Origin: Clostridiales bacterium
GTDB taxonomy: Bacteria > Bacillota > Clostridia > Oscillospirales > Oscillospiraceae
Assembly: GCA_004556965.1 (NCBI GenBank)
Contig: SFFE01000010.1
Span: 1 to 40,110 of the forward strand
DNA length: 40,110 nt
Direction of reading: 5' to 3'
This document shows, piece after piece, positions 8,397 through 16,502 of this stretch (its first letter is position 1; every line of letters begins with the position of its first letter). The notes below the pieces were generated by a model. The model was not told the DNA's origin. It did not search any database and was given only the letters and a program-made list of their open reading frames with translations. The position numbers and the translations under genes were made by a program.

Positions 8397-8428
8397 AAAT
8401 TCGGCAAAATAAAAATTTTGCCGAATTT
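8397..8428. repeat. Inverted repeat upstream of the XerC-like gene
   Basis: Fourteen-base arms (8397-8410 and 8415-8428) with the core TTCGGCAAAAT pair perfectly across a four-A loop. It lies between the radA terminator and the recombinase promoter. It may back up termination of radA transcription or serve as a protein-binding site. Confidence 0.5.
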
Positions 8429-8444
8429 AGGGGAGGCGTTTTTG

Positions 8445-8493
8445 AAAAAAGGCGCAAAACCAATTCCCATTGCTGCTGAGCTGGTTTTGCGCC
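8445..8493 (-). terminator. Terminator of cwlD-radA
   Basis: Arms 8451-8462 and 8482-8493 (GGCGCAAAACCA and its complement) form a 12-base stem, followed on the minus strand by six T residues. It lies about 30 bases after the radA stop codon. Confidence 0.85.
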
Positions 8494-8521
8494 TCATATT
8501 TATTTTATGATTTTTTATGAT

Positions 8522-9874
8522 TTATCCAAACACAGCGCGCAGCGCTTCGCGGACGCTGCGAACCGGAATGGTCTCCAACTGCTTGTACTGTTGCACATCG
8601 TCGCGGACGTGCGCCGGGATGACACACCGCCGGAATCCCAGCCGCGCGATCTCCGACAGGCGCTGGTTCAGATGATTTACCGAACGCACCTCGCCGGACA
8701 ATCCGATTTCTCCAACCGCCGCCAAATCCGAACCTACGGGCAAATCCTTAAAGCTTGACGCCAGCGCCAGCACGATCGCCAGATCGGCCGCCGTTTCATC
8801 CAACTGTAAGCCGCCGACCACGTTGATATACGCATCACAGCCGGACAGCACCAGTCCCGCGCGCTTTTCCAGCACCGCCATCAGCAGCATGGCGCGGTTG
8901 TAATCCACGCCGTTGGCGTTGCGCCGCGCGCCGCTGTAGCCGGACGGCGTCACGAGCGCCTGAATCTCCGCTAGTACCGGTCTGGTGCCTTCCATGACGC
9001 TGACCACGCATGTCCCCGGCGCGTTCGCCGGGCGGCCCGACAGCAGCATTTCCGATGGATTGGCAACCTCTTTCAATCCGCTGTCAATCATTTCAAAAAC
9101 GCCGATCTCGTTGGTCGAACCGAAGCGATTCTTCGCAGCACGCAAGATACGGTATGCCAGGCTCTGATCGCCCTCAAAATATAGGACGCAGTCCACCATG
9201 TGCTCCAAAACCTTGGGGCCGGCAATGCTGCCCTCCTTGTTGACGTGTCCTACCACGAACGCCGTGTAGCCGCTGTCCTTGGCCGAGCGCATGATGCGCA
9301 TGGTACACTCCCGCACCTGGCTGATGCTGCCCGGCGTCGCGGAGGTCTCCGCATCAAACATGGTCTGGATCGAGTCTACGATCAAAACCGTCGGCTGCAG
9401 TTCATCAACGGCGGCAAGCACAGCGCCAAGGTCTGTCTCCGCCAACACGTAGATGCTCCCCTGATCGACTCCAAGGCGCTGTGCGCGCATTTTGAGCTGG
9501 CGCTGGCTCTCTTCACCGGAGACATATAAAACCCGCTCCTGCTCGCCGATTTTACCGCAGAGCTGCAGCAACAGCGTAGATTTGCCGATACCGGGCGCGC
9601 CGCCCACCAGAACGAGCGAACCACGCACGGCGCCACCGCCGAGTACGCGGTCAAATTCCCGGATTCCTGTGGAAAATCGGAGCTCTTCCTGCGCATCCAG
9701 CTCGGATAGCAGCTTAGGCACCGTGATTTTCCTGGCTTTGCTGCCGACGCTGGATTTCGGCTCTTTGGGCGCTTCGGTCATCGTGTTCCACGCGCCGCAC
9801 GCGGGGCACTGCCCCATCCACTTTGCGGTTTCGTTTCCGCACTCCGAGCAATAAAAAACGGTCTTGGCTTTCAT
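8522..9874 (-). CDS. radA: DNA repair protein RadA (Sms)
   Basis: This 450-residue ATPase helps branch migration and processing of recombination intermediates. The N-terminal zinc finger has Cys9, Cys12, Cys23 and Cys26 (CSEC...CPAC). The RecA-like core has Walker A GGAPGIGKS (90-98), a Walker B ending in LIVDSIQTM, and the RadA signature KNRFGSTNE. The C-terminal third is a Lon-protease-like domain with GGLQLDETAADLA and GEIGLSGEVR. The ATG at 9874 starts the zinc finger and overlaps the stop codon of the upstream amidase gene by four bases (ATGA), so translation is probably coupled. The frame is open further upstream, but that stretch overlaps the amidase gene. Confidence 0.96.
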   Translation of the reverse strand: MKAKTVFYCSECGNETAKWMGQCPACGAWNTMTEAPKEPKSSVGSKARKITVPKLLSELDAQEELRFSTGIREFDRVLGGGAVRGSLVLVGGAPGIGKSTLLLQLCGKIGEQERVLYVSGEESQRQLKMRAQRLGVDQGSIYVLAETDLGAVLAAVDELQPTVLIVDSIQTMFDAETSATPGSISQVRECTMRIMRSAKDSGYTAFVVGHVNKEGSIAGPKVLEHMVDCVLYFEGDQSLAYRILRAAKNRFGSTNEIGVFEMIDSGLKEVANPSEMLLSGRPANAPGTCVVSVMEGTRPVLAEIQALVTPSGYSGARRNANGVDYNRAMLLMAVLEKRAGLVLSGCDAYINVVGGLQLDETAADLAIVLALASSFKDLPVGSDLAAVGEIGLSGEVRSVNHLNQRLSEIARLGFRRCVIPAHVRDDVQQYKQLETIPVRSVREALRAVFG

Positions 9875-10602
9875 GTGATCCTTCCTGTCTGCGGCAGCGT
9901 CTGCCGGTACTGTAAGTAGGACGCAAGAATCACCGCCGCCAGCTTGGTCTGATAGCCGGGATCGGCCAGGCACGCAGCCTCGTCCGGATTGGACAGAAAA
10001 CCGCACTCCACCAGTACCGCTGGGCAATGAACATTGCGCATCAGATAGATTTTCTCGGAAATGGGCGCGGCCACGCGCCGGTTTTCCGGATTGAGATAGG
10101 CGTTCAGATTCTCGTGCATCAGAGCACCGAGCACATCGCTGCCTTCCGTCGCGGCGTACAGCACCTGCGAACCGTGCGGCGAAGTGTGCGGGAAACAGTT
10201 TTGATGAATACTGATTAAAACGGCGTTGGAAACTGCGTTGATCTGCTCCACGCGCTGCTTTTGGTCGGCAACCTTCCGCTGCGCTGTCGTCGTCGCGGAA
10301 TCCGGATACGCGATGTCGGCGGAGGTACGCGTCATCACAACCGGCACACCTGCAAGCTCTGCCAGCGCACGCAGGCGCTGCGTGATCTGCAGATTCACTT
10401 CCGCCTCGATCATGCCGTTTGCGGAAACGGCGCCGCCGTCCTCCCCGCCGTGCCCGGCATCAAGGATCAGCGTACATTTCTGGTCCGTGATCGCCGCCGT
10501 CTCCTGTGCATCGGACAGGTAGACCACCGAAACGCAGCAAAAGCCTGCAATGAGCGCCATGGCGAACAGGAAAAACAACACCCGCTTCCAGAAAAAATGC
10601 AT
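9871..10602 (-). CDS. cwlD: N-acetylmuramoyl-L-alanine amidase, CwlD-like
   Basis: This 243-residue protein has one N-terminal membrane segment (about 5-27) and an Amidase_3 catalytic domain. Zinc ligands and catalytic residues are visible: His51 in DAGHGGEDGG, Glu66 in GMIEAEVN, the histidine in SIHQNCFP, and the glutamate in VLVECGFLSN. CwlD-type enzymes strip peptides from cortex muramic acid so that muramic-delta-lactam can form in spores. That role fits the other sporulation genes in the window, but a vegetative cell-wall role is not excluded. The ATG at 10602 has GAGG about ten bases upstream and gives a normal membrane anchor; an earlier in-frame ATG is less well placed. It forms an operon with radA. 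Confidence 0.88.
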   Translation of the reverse strand: MHFFWKRVLFFLFAMALIAGFCCVSVVYLSDAQETAAITDQKCTLILDAGHGGEDGGAVSANGMIEAEVNLQITQRLRALAELAGVPVVMTRTSADIAYPDSATTTAQRKVADQKQRVEQINAVSNAVLISIHQNCFPHTSPHGSQVLYAATEGSDVLGALMHENLNAYLNPENRRVAAPISEKIYLMRNVHCPAVLVECGFLSNPDEAACLADPGYQTKLAAVILASYLQYRQTLPQTGRIT

Positions 10603-10652
10603 CTGCAAAGTCCTCACCCCTATTTCCACTATATGCAGACACATTGGAATCC

Positions 10653-10681
10653 ATTATACCGTTGTTTCCCTCCCCCGTCAA
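10653..10681 (-). promoter_or_regulatory. Promoter of cwlD-radA
   Basis: Minus strand: TTGACG (10676-10681), 17-base spacer, TATAAT (10653-10658). It is a close match to the sigma-A consensus, about 50 bases before the cwlD start. Confidence 0.8.
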
Positions 10682-10686
10682 CGCAG

Positions 10687-10718
10687 GAAAAAACAGAGCG
10701 GTTCGGTGAACCACTCTG
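10687..10718 (-). terminator. Terminator of the aminotransferase gene
   Basis: A stem from CAGAG-GGTTC type arms (10694-10718, one mismatch) is followed on the minus strand by six T residues. It begins 12 bases after the aminotransferase stop codon. Confidence 0.85.
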
Positions 10719-10729
10719 CTTTTCACAAT

Positions 10730-11935
10730 TCAATTCTGCGCCTTTACCTTTGCGAGGAACTGTTCCAGACGATCCATGCCTTTCTGAATGTTCTCCATAG
10801 AGGTGGCATAGCTCCAGCGGACGAAGCTCGGCGCGCCGAAAGCCGTGCAGGAGACGACGGCAACCATACTCTTTTCGAGGAACAGCCGTGCAAAATCGTC
10901 GGCCGTTGCAATGACTTCGCCGTCGACGGTCTTTCCGAAGAGCTGTTCGAGATTCATCATCACGTAGAACGCGCCGTTCGGCTTCAGACAGCTCACGCCA
11001 TCCATCGCGTTCATACGGCTGACGAGATAGTTGCGGCGCTCCTCAAACACTTTGCGCATCGCCTCGACCTCATCCTGTGGGCCTTCCAGCGCCTCCTGTG
11101 CGGCGTACTGCGCCATCGTGGCCGGTGCGCCGGTGGAGTGGCTCGCATAGCTCGACATCGCGCTGGCAACCGGCTTTTCCGCAACCGCATAGCCGACGCG
11201 CCAGCCGGTCATGGAATACGTCTTGGAGACACCATTGATCAGAATCGTGTGCGCCTTGACGTCCTCACCCAGCGTGGGGATGCTCGTAAAGCGTGCGCCA
11301 TCGTAAATGAGCTTGTCGTAGATCTCGTCGGCAATGATAAAGAGATCGTGCCTGACGCAAACATCCGCCAGCGCCTGCAGCTCTTCCTTTGTGTAGATCG
11401 CACCCGTCGGGTTCGAGGGGTTGTTGATCATCACGGCCTTCGTCTTTTCGGTAATGGCCGCTTCGAGCTGCTCGGCAGTGATCTTGAAATTCTGATCCTC
11501 GCCCGCCGTGACGACGACCGGCACACCGCCCACAAGGCGGATCATCTCATAGTAGCTGACCCAGTACGGTGCCGGGAGAATCACCTCGTCGCCCGGGTCG
11601 ACCAGCACCGCAAGCGCAAGATACACGCTGTGCTTCGCACCGCTGGCCACAACAACCTGCGTTTCATCATAGTCAAGGTCGTAATCTTCCTTCAGACGCT
11701 TGCAGACCGCCTTTCTCAGCGGCACAATGCCAGCGGCCGGGGTATACTTGGTCTGGCCGTCGCAAATCGCGCGAATGCCCGCGTAGCTGATGCGGTCCGG
11801 CGTTTCAAAGTCCGGCTCGCCGGTACCGAAACCAACGACGTCCTTCCCTTCCGCTCTCATCTTTTTCGCCAGGGCGTTGACAGCCAGCGTGGCAGACGGG
11901 CTGACCGCCGCCGCGATCTTGGAAATAGCCTTCAT
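10730..11935 (-). CDS. Pyridoxal-phosphate aminotransferase, aspartate aminotransferase-like
   Basis: This 401-residue cytosolic enzyme is a fold-type I, class I/II aminotransferase. The PLP lysine sits in NGVSKTYSMTGWRVGYA. Upstream motifs NPSNPTGAIYTKEEL and ADEIYDKLIYDG bind the cofactor, and FVRWSYATS near the C-terminus carries the arginine that binds the substrate carboxylate. These match the AspC/AspB subgroup of Firmicutes. The ATG at 11935 has GAAGGAG upstream, and an earlier open frame of 29 codons has no homology-like content. The gene stands alone with its own promoter and terminator. Specificity for aspartate is likely but alanine or aromatic amino acids cannot be excluded. Confidence 0.92.
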   Translation of the reverse strand: MKAISKIAAAVSPSATLAVNALAKKMRAEGKDVVGFGTGEPDFETPDRISYAGIRAICDGQTKYTPAAGIVPLRKAVCKRLKEDYDLDYDETQVVVASGAKHSVYLALAVLVDPGDEVILPAPYWVSYYEMIRLVGGVPVVVTAGEDQNFKITAEQLEAAITEKTKAVMINNPSNPTGAIYTKEELQALADVCVRHDLFIIADEIYDKLIYDGARFTSIPTLGEDVKAHTILINGVSKTYSMTGWRVGYAVAEKPVASAMSSYASHSTGAPATMAQYAAQEALEGPQDEVEAMRKVFEERRNYLVSRMNAMDGVSCLKPNGAFYVMMNLEQLFGKTVDGEVIATADDFARLFLEKSMVAVVSCTAFGAPSFVRWSYATSMENIQKGMDRLEQFLAKVKAQN

Positions 11936-11977
11936 AGATAACGCTCCTTCTTCTCTGGTGTACTTTTTCCTGTCAAA

Positions 11978-12006
11978 ATTATAACCCGTCGAAGGAAAAA
12001 TTGCAA
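11978..12006 (-). promoter_or_regulatory. Promoter of the aminotransferase gene
   Basis: Minus strand: TTGCAA (12001-12006), 17-base spacer, TATAAT (11978-11983). It is a sigma-A-like promoter about 40 bases before the start codon. Confidence 0.8.
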
Positions 12007-12048
12007 TTTCTACCCTACACAAAATGGTCAGAAAAATGCCATATAATT

Positions 12049-13527
12049 TTATAAGATTATGCAGATGAGCGTTCCGCTGCCGTCATTGATGATGCGCTGG
12101 AGCGTCTCCTGCAGCTTGCAGGCCGCTTTCTCCGGCATGCTGCGGATTTTCGTCTCAAGCCCCTCAGCGGCAATGGTGTAGAGGGATTTTCCAAAGATGT
12201 TGGACTCCCAGATCTGGTTCACATCCCCGTCGAAGCCCTGCAGGAGGAAGCCCAGAATTTCGCTTGAAGCGCTCTCCCCTCCCAGCTCCGGTGAGACCTC
12301 CGTCTCGATGTTCGCCTTGAGCATATGGATCGACGAAGCGCTCGCCTTGAGTCGCACGCCGTACCGCCCGCCCTGACGGACGATCTCCGGCTCCTCCAGG
12401 TGCATCTCCTCCGCTGTCGGCATCACCACGCCGTAGCCCTTGGTGCGAACGTCTTCCAGCGCGCTGCGGATATGGTCGTAATCCTTTTTGATAACGCTCA
12501 TCTCCGTCAGGACGGAAATCAGCTCGCCGTCGTTGTGGATCTCCAGCCCCGACTGGCGGCTGATGATGCTGTAATACAGCGCGCGCGGGAATTCCAGCAC
12601 ATAAAGCACCCGGCCAGAATCGACTGCGAGCGACGCCACGCGGGCGGAGGCGATCATGTCATTCTGACGCAGCGCCTCCGCGACCGGGCGCGCGTCGCGC
12701 AGCCGGTGCAGGGCGTTCATCTGCTCGGAGAGGACACCGAACAGCTGCGTTTTCACCTCGTTCGTCACCGGCAGCACATCCATCCACTCCGGCATCTGAA
12801 AGCCGACCTCCGTGACGGAAAACTCCAGCAGCACCGCTTTCAGGATCGCGGAGATATCCTGTTCGTTCAGCTCCTGACAGTTCACCGGTATACACGCGGC
12901 GTCATAGCGGCTCTGCAGCTCCTGTGCCAGCGCTTTCGTTTCCTGTGATTCCGGCACGCGGGAGTTCAGCAGGATCAAAAACGGTTTGTCAATGGCTTTC
13001 AGCTCGGAAATGACGCGCTCCTCAGCGGAGAGATAATCTTCACGTGGGATCTCCGTAATACTGCCGTCCGTCGTCACCACGATTCCGATCGTCGAATGGT
13101 CGCCGATGACCTTCCGTGTCCCCTGCTCCGCCGCCTCGCTCATCGTCACCTCATGGTCGAACCACGGCGTCGTCACCATGCGCTCTCCGCCGTCCTCATA
13201 TTGTCCGGTCGCGCCCGGAATCATAAATCCGACGCTGTCGATCAGCCGCACGGACGCGCTGACGCCCGCCTCCAGCTCCACGGAGACGGCTTCCTCCGGC
13301 ACAAACTTCGGTTCCGCCGTCATGATCGTGCGTCCGGATCCGCTTTGCGGCAGTTCATCCTTGGTTCGCTCGCGGACGTATACATTCTCAATATTCGGGA
13401 TCACAAGCGTCTCCATGAAGCGCTTGATGAATGTAGACTTTCCGGTGCGAACCGGACCGACGACGCCGATATAGATATTCCCGTCTGTGCGGGCAGCAAT
13501 GTCTGCGTAAATAGAAGAATTGTCCAT
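12049..13527 (-). CDS. spoIVA: Stage IV sporulation protein A, spore coat basement-layer ATPase
   Basis: This 492-residue protein matches SpoIVA, which hydrolyses ATP and polymerises on the outer forespore membrane to anchor the coat and direct cortex assembly. The P-loop is GPVRTGKS (24-31). A Walker B-like RLIDSVGFM, then TDGSITEIPREDY and LNSRVPES, are characteristic of the family. The C-terminal part ends in a conserved SGTLICIIL-like tail involved in membrane localisation. Length equals that of the Bacillus subtilis protein. The ATG has GAGAGGG upstream. A sigma-E-like promoter lies 30-60 bases upstream. The gene is monocistronic, and no clear terminator was found after it. Confidence 0.97.
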   Translation of the reverse strand: MDNSSIYADIAARTDGNIYIGVVGPVRTGKSTFIKRFMETLVIPNIENVYVRERTKDELPQSGSGRTIMTAEPKFVPEEAVSVELEAGVSASVRLIDSVGFMIPGATGQYEDGGERMVTTPWFDHEVTMSEAAEQGTRKVIGDHSTIGIVVTTDGSITEIPREDYLSAEERVISELKAIDKPFLILLNSRVPESQETKALAQELQSRYDAACIPVNCQELNEQDISAILKAVLLEFSVTEVGFQMPEWMDVLPVTNEVKTQLFGVLSEQMNALHRLRDARPVAEALRQNDMIASARVASLAVDSGRVLYVLEFPRALYYSIISRQSGLEIHNDGELISVLTEMSVIKKDYDHIRSALEDVRTKGYGVVMPTAEEMHLEEPEIVRQGGRYGVRLKASASSIHMLKANIETEVSPELGGESASSEILGFLLQGFDGDVNQIWESNIFGKSLYTIAAEGLETKIRSMPEKAACKLQETLQRIINDGSGTLICIIL

Positions 13528-13559
13528 TCTGTCGCCCTCTCTTCACCAGTCTTATCAGA

Positions 13560-13589
13560 ACCTTATGAAGAAACGGACAGGGATATGCC
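13560..13589 (-). promoter_or_regulatory. Candidate sigma-E promoter of spoIVA
   Basis: On the minus strand GGCATATC (13582-13589), a 14-base spacer and CATAAGGT (13560-13567) resemble the mother-cell sigma-E pattern (ATATT-type -35, CATA-type -10, 14-base spacing). spoIVA is a known sigma-E gene in Bacillus, which supports the call. Confidence 0.5.
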
Positions 13590-13590
13590 A

Positions 13591-13621
13591 AAAGCGGACG
13601 CCGCATTGCAGCATCCGCTTT
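13591..13621 (-). terminator. Terminator of trmK-nif3
   Basis: AAAGCGGA and TCCGCTTT arms (13591-13598, 13614-13621), with extra GC pairs inside, form a hairpin just after the Nif3-like stop codon. The minus-strand T run is part of the stem (CTTTT). Confidence 0.7.
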
Positions 13622-13625
13622 ATCG

Positions 13626-14426
13626 TCATGGCATATAAAATTGCGCCGTCTGGGTATGCCGTTGGCTGACTGTGACGGTCAGCTCCGGAAACTGCACGCG
13701 TAGACTCACTGCCAGCGGCGGGATGACCACGTTCTCCGTGCAGAAATGGTCGGCGTCGATGAGGTTCATTCCCAGTTCCTTCGCCGCAAGGAAGCGGTCA
13801 TATTTGATGTCCGCCGTCACGAACGTGTCGCAGCCGAGCGCTTGTGCCAACTCCAACATATCCCCACCGGAGCCGCCGCAGACGGCCAGACGCTTGACCG
13901 GCTGGCTGGAAGCACAGTACCGCAGGCCGTTTGCGTGCAGGCGGGCCGCTGTGAACTGCAAAAACGCCGGGAATTCCATCGTTTCCCGCAGCAGGCCGAC
14001 GCGTCCGCAGCCGAGCGGCCGGCCGCTGTCATCCGTCCCAATCGGTTCCAGAATCCCGGTCACTTCCGCATCCAGCGCCACCATCAGCGAGTCGTTCACA
14101 CCATCTTCGGCAATGTCAAGGTTGGTGTGCATACAGACGGCGGACAGACCGTTTGCCGCCATGCGTAGGATTTTGCGTCCAGTCAGATCGTCCGCCGTCA
14201 CGCGCTTGAGCGGTTTGAAAATCAGCGGATGGTGCGACACAATAAGCTGTGCGCCGGTTTCGATGGCTTCCTCGATCACGTCGTCTGTAATATCCAGCGC
14301 GACAAGGATATGCCGCACGGTTGACTGCGGATTTCCAGCCAAAAAGCCGGCATTGTCAAAATCCATCTGATAGCGCACCGGCGCCTGTGCGTCCAAAAAT
14401 GCAAACACATCCTGTACCGTCACCAT
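13626..14426 (-). CDS. Nif3-like dinuclear metal center protein
   Basis: This 266-residue protein belongs to the Nif3/YbgI/YqfO family, once annotated GTP cyclohydrolase I type 2. Metal-ligand motifs are visible: SHHPLIFKPLKR near residue 65, CMHTNLDIAEDGVND near 100, and DADHFCTEN near the C-terminus. The longer inserted PII-like domain of Bacillus YqfO is absent, so this is the short form. The biochemical role of the family is unsettled. The ATG at 14426 lies inside the trmK stop region (ATGGTGA, seven-base overlap), so translation is coupled to trmK, a gene pair common in Firmicutes. The open frame continues upstream inside trmK but that part is only overlap. Confidence 0.92.
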   Translation of the reverse strand: MVTVQDVFAFLDAQAPVRYQMDFDNAGFLAGNPQSTVRHILVALDITDDVIEEAIETGAQLIVSHHPLIFKPLKRVTADDLTGRKILRMAANGLSAVCMHTNLDIAEDGVNDSLMVALDAEVTGILEPIGTDDSGRPLGCGRVGLLRETMEFPAFLQFTAARLHANGLRYCASSQPVKRLAVCGGSGGDMLELAQALGCDTFVTADIKYDRFLAAKELGMNLIDADHFCTENVVIPPLAVSLRVQFPELTVTVSQRHTQTAQFYMP

Positions 14427-15112
14427 GCTTTTACGACCTCCTCGTATCGCGCGATTTCCTCCAACGCCTGCTTTGCCCGTCGGAGCTCTGCCGCAACTTC
14501 CTGCCGCTCCGCGCGCTCCATGCCGGCAATCGCCCTGCGAAGCCGGGCATCCTGTTCCGCGAGGTACTGCGGCAGCAGCGGATCCCGGCGGCACAAAAGC
14601 AGTGTCTCGGCCGTCATTCGCTCCTGTGGGGCAGCGCCGCGCACATCCAAAATCAAATACAGCTTTCCTGCATCCAGACAAAGCTGTGCATCAGCCATCA
14701 TATAGCCATTATCCTGCAGCCAATCCGTCAGTTCCCGGATCTTGCTCTGCGGCTGCAAAACCAGACGTCTTCCCTGCCGCGTCCACGGCGCTGCATCGAG
14801 GATGGTGATGATCGTCTCGCCGCCCATACCCGCTATGACGACTGTATCAGCCGCATCGGCTCCCGCAAACTGCAGGCCGTCGCACAACTCAAACCGAATC
14901 GCATTTTCCAGGGAATACTCCGCCGCAGAACGCCGGGCGCGGTCAAGCGGCCCCGCATGGATATCCGACGCGATCACACGCTGCGCCGTGTGCGTTTGCA
15001 GCAGCCACACCGGCAGATACCCGTGATCGGTGCCCACGTCGGCGACCGTACCACACGGCGCAATCCACGACGCCACCGCCTGCAGCCGGTTGGATAATCT
15101 GATCGTTTCCAT
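14420..15112 (-). CDS. trmK: tRNA (adenine(22)-N(1))-methyltransferase TrmK
   Basis: This 230-residue SAM-dependent enzyme methylates N1 of adenine 22 in tRNA. The N-terminal SAM-binding motif is ADVGTDHGYLP (about 23-33). The second motif, VVIAGMGGETI (about 92-102), is typical of the TrmK/YqfN family. The C-terminal third, rich in E, R and A, is predicted to be the family's helical coiled-coil region. The start has only a weak GGATG-like binding site, close to the terminator of the preceding small gene. It is translationally coupled to the Nif3-like gene downstream. It lies just after the sigH region; in many Firmicutes trmK follows rpoD instead. Confidence 0.92.
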   Translation of the reverse strand: METIRLSNRLQAVASWIAPCGTVADVGTDHGYLPVWLLQTHTAQRVIASDIHAGPLDRARRSAAEYSLENAIRFELCDGLQFAGADAADTVVIAGMGGETIITILDAAPWTRQGRRLVLQPQSKIRELTDWLQDNGYMMADAQLCLDAGKLYLILDVRGAAPQERMTAETLLLCRRDPLLPQYLAEQDARLRRAIAGMERAERQEVAAELRRAKQALEEIARYEEVVKAW

Positions 15113-15122
15113 ACATCCAGAT

Positions 15123-15159
15123 AAACGGAAAAGCCGGTACGAAACCGGCTTTTCCGTTT
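15123..15159 (-). terminator. Terminator after the DUF1858 gene
   Basis: Perfect 16-base arms (15123-15138 and 15144-15159) around a five-base loop form a strong hairpin 11 bases after the DUF1858 stop codon. A run of T follows on either strand, and trmK begins immediately downstream. Confidence 0.85.
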
Positions 15160-15170
15160 TGCTCCACCGC

Positions 15171-15374
15171 TTACAGGCTGGCCAGATAGGTTTTCAGCTC
15201 GTCCACAAACACGTCGGGATCGACGTCATGGGCGATGCAGGCCTGCTCCAGCGTTTCGGCGCTGGACATCGCACAGCCGAGGCAGTGCATGCCGAGGTTC
15301 TGGAACATCGGCATGGATTCCGGAGCGTTCTCCAGAATGTCGCAAATCATCGTATCTTTCGTAATTTCAAACAT
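15171..15374 (-). CDS. DUF1858 small redox-disulfide protein
   Basis: This 67-residue protein matches the DUF1858 / hybrid-cluster-protein-associated family. It opens with ITKDTMICDILENAPES, the conserved start of the domain. Near residue 30 it has the paired cysteines HCLGC, a CxxC thought to form a redox disulfide, followed by a helical SSAETLEQAC region. The family often occurs alone or fused to oxidoreductases and iron-sulfur proteins, and its partner here is unknown. The ATG has GGAGG upstream with good spacing. It is flanked by terminators on both sides, so it is probably transcribed on its own, although I could not pick a promoter with confidence. Confidence 0.85.
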   Translation of the reverse strand: MFEITKDTMICDILENAPESMPMFQNLGMHCLGCAMSSAETLEQACIAHDVDPDVFVDELKTYLASL

Positions 15375-15408
15375 GGTAATGACCTCCGTAGAAATGGTTT
15401 TTCAGCAG

Positions 15409-15445
15409 AAAATGATTGGGACGCTTTGGGCGCCCCAATCATTTT
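15409..15445 (-). terminator. Terminator of the zinc-ribbon gene
   Basis: Arms AAAATGATTGGG (15409-15420) and its complement (15434-15445) pair perfectly around a GC-rich loop. The hairpin lies 19 bases after the zinc-ribbon stop codon, with T residues at the 3' side of the stem on the minus strand. Confidence 0.75.
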
Positions 15446-15463
15446 GAAATGATACGGCAAAAA

Positions 15464-15742
15464 TTATGCCTGCCCTCTCATCTTCGCAAAGCACTCGCTG
15501 CAGTAGACCGGACGGTCAGACTTGGGCTCAAAGGGAACCTTCGCCTCGCCGCCGCAGGCTGCGCAGGTCGCGGTAAAGAACTCACGGGGACCGCGCGCCG
15601 CGTTCTTGCGGGCGTCACGGCAGGCCTTGCAGCGCTGCGGCTCGTTCTGGAAGCCACGCTCTGCATAGAACTCCTGCTCACCAGCGGTGAAAACGAATTC
15701 CGCGCCGCACTCTTTGCACTTCAAAGTCTTGTCTTCGAACAT
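15464..15742 (-). CDS. Small zinc-ribbon protein with CxxC-x17-CxxC domain
   Basis: This 92-residue protein has two metal-binding halves. Residues 1-45 carry CKEC near the start and CKAC near 37, like the probable zinc-ribbon domain found in many Clostridia. Residues 58-85 carry CAAC and CSEC separated by exactly 17 residues, which defines the CxxC-x17-CxxC domain. All eight cysteines fit two zinc sites. The C-terminal half may act in nucleic-acid or protein binding, but no function is known. GAGAGG precedes the ATG. It lies 48 bases downstream of sigH on the same strand, so it could be cotranscribed with it. Confidence 0.85.
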   Translation of the reverse strand: MFEDKTLKCKECGAEFVFTAGEQEFYAERGFQNEPQRCKACRDARKNAARGPREFFTATCAACGGEAKVPFEPKSDRPVYCSECFAKMRGQA

Positions 15743-15790
15743 TTTGAATCCTCTCTTTTGAAAAAACTTGCCTTTCGGCTAATATTGCGA

Positions 15791-16411
15791 TCAGCTCACG
15801 CTGAAGTCGCTGAAATTTGGGAGCCGCGCCAGCTTGCGGCGAATACGCTGTACAGCGTTGTCAATGGACTTTTCAGACTTATGGGTCTGCGCAGCCATTT
15901 CCGCATAAGACAGTCCGGATAAATATAGCTGCAGCACCTTTGCCTCAAAGCCTGACAAGTACTGCGAAAATGCGGAATGCAGTTCCTTTTCACTCTCTCT
16001 GGCCAGAACCTGCTCTTCCGTAATGCGCCGATTCGCTTCTGGGTAGCTCGTCGCCTGCGGCTGGGATTCTTCTGAGAGGATGCTGTCTAACGGGACGCCG
16101 TTGTTCAACGGCAGATGTTTCAGGCGGGCTGCCGACTTCACCGCGCTGTATAAGCGCCGGTTGATGCACAGCTCCGCATACGTTTTGAATGGGACGTTCG
16201 CAGACGGATCGTATTGCCGGATGGCCGATAACAGCCCCAGCATTCCCTCCTGAATCAGATCCTCGCTGTCCCCGCCGGCCAGAAAAAGCGGCCTTGCACA
16301 AATGCGCACAGAGCGAACATACCGCTCGGCGAGCGCCTCTTCCGCATCGGGATCTCCCGCTGCGGCGCATGCTTGCAGTTCCTGATCGGAAAGAATGGAA
16401 TAGTCTGTCAT
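15791..16411 (-). CDS. sigH: RNA polymerase sigma factor, SigH (Spo0H) family
   Basis: This 206-residue sigma-70 family protein has region 2 with DLIQEGMLGLLSAIRQYDP (polymerase binding and -10 recognition) and region 4 with LSYAEMAAQTHKSEKSIDNAVQRIRRKL, a helix-turn-helix for -35 recognition. The SIDNAVQRIRRKL pattern and length are typical of SigH, which directs early sporulation genes in Clostridia and Bacillus. Only a short AGAGG lies directly before the ATG, so translation may be weak. A strong sigma-A-like promoter lies about 35 bases upstream. Regions 1 and 3 are short or missing, as in the family. Another sporulation or stress sigma of the same group is the main alternative. Confidence 0.87.
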   Translation of the reverse strand: MTDYSILSDQELQACAAAGDPDAEEALAERYVRSVRICARPLFLAGGDSEDLIQEGMLGLLSAIRQYDPSANVPFKTYAELCINRRLYSAVKSAARLKHLPLNNGVPLDSILSEESQPQATSYPEANRRITEEQVLARESEKELHSAFSQYLSGFEAKVLQLYLSGLSYAEMAAQTHKSEKSIDNAVQRIRRKLARLPNFSDFSVS

Positions 16412-16444
16412 ACCTCTGCGAATCCCTAAAACTTGTACGAATAA

Positions 16445-16472
16445 ATTATATCGAAAACCATTGAAAAGTCAA
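16445..16472 (-). promoter_or_regulatory. Promoter of sigH
   Basis: Minus strand: TTGACT (16467-16472), 16-base spacer, TATAAT (16445-16450), in an AT-rich stretch between ruvB and sigH. It is a near-consensus sigma-A promoter. Confidence 0.82.
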
Positions 16473-16502
16473 TAGATTTTTCTATTTTGTATAAATTTTT
16501 TC

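Noticed and set aside
10550..11941. A 463-codon plus-strand frame opposite the aminotransferase gene
   Set aside because: Its translation is rich in Arg and His and lacks motifs; the minus strand has a full PLP enzyme with promoter and terminator.
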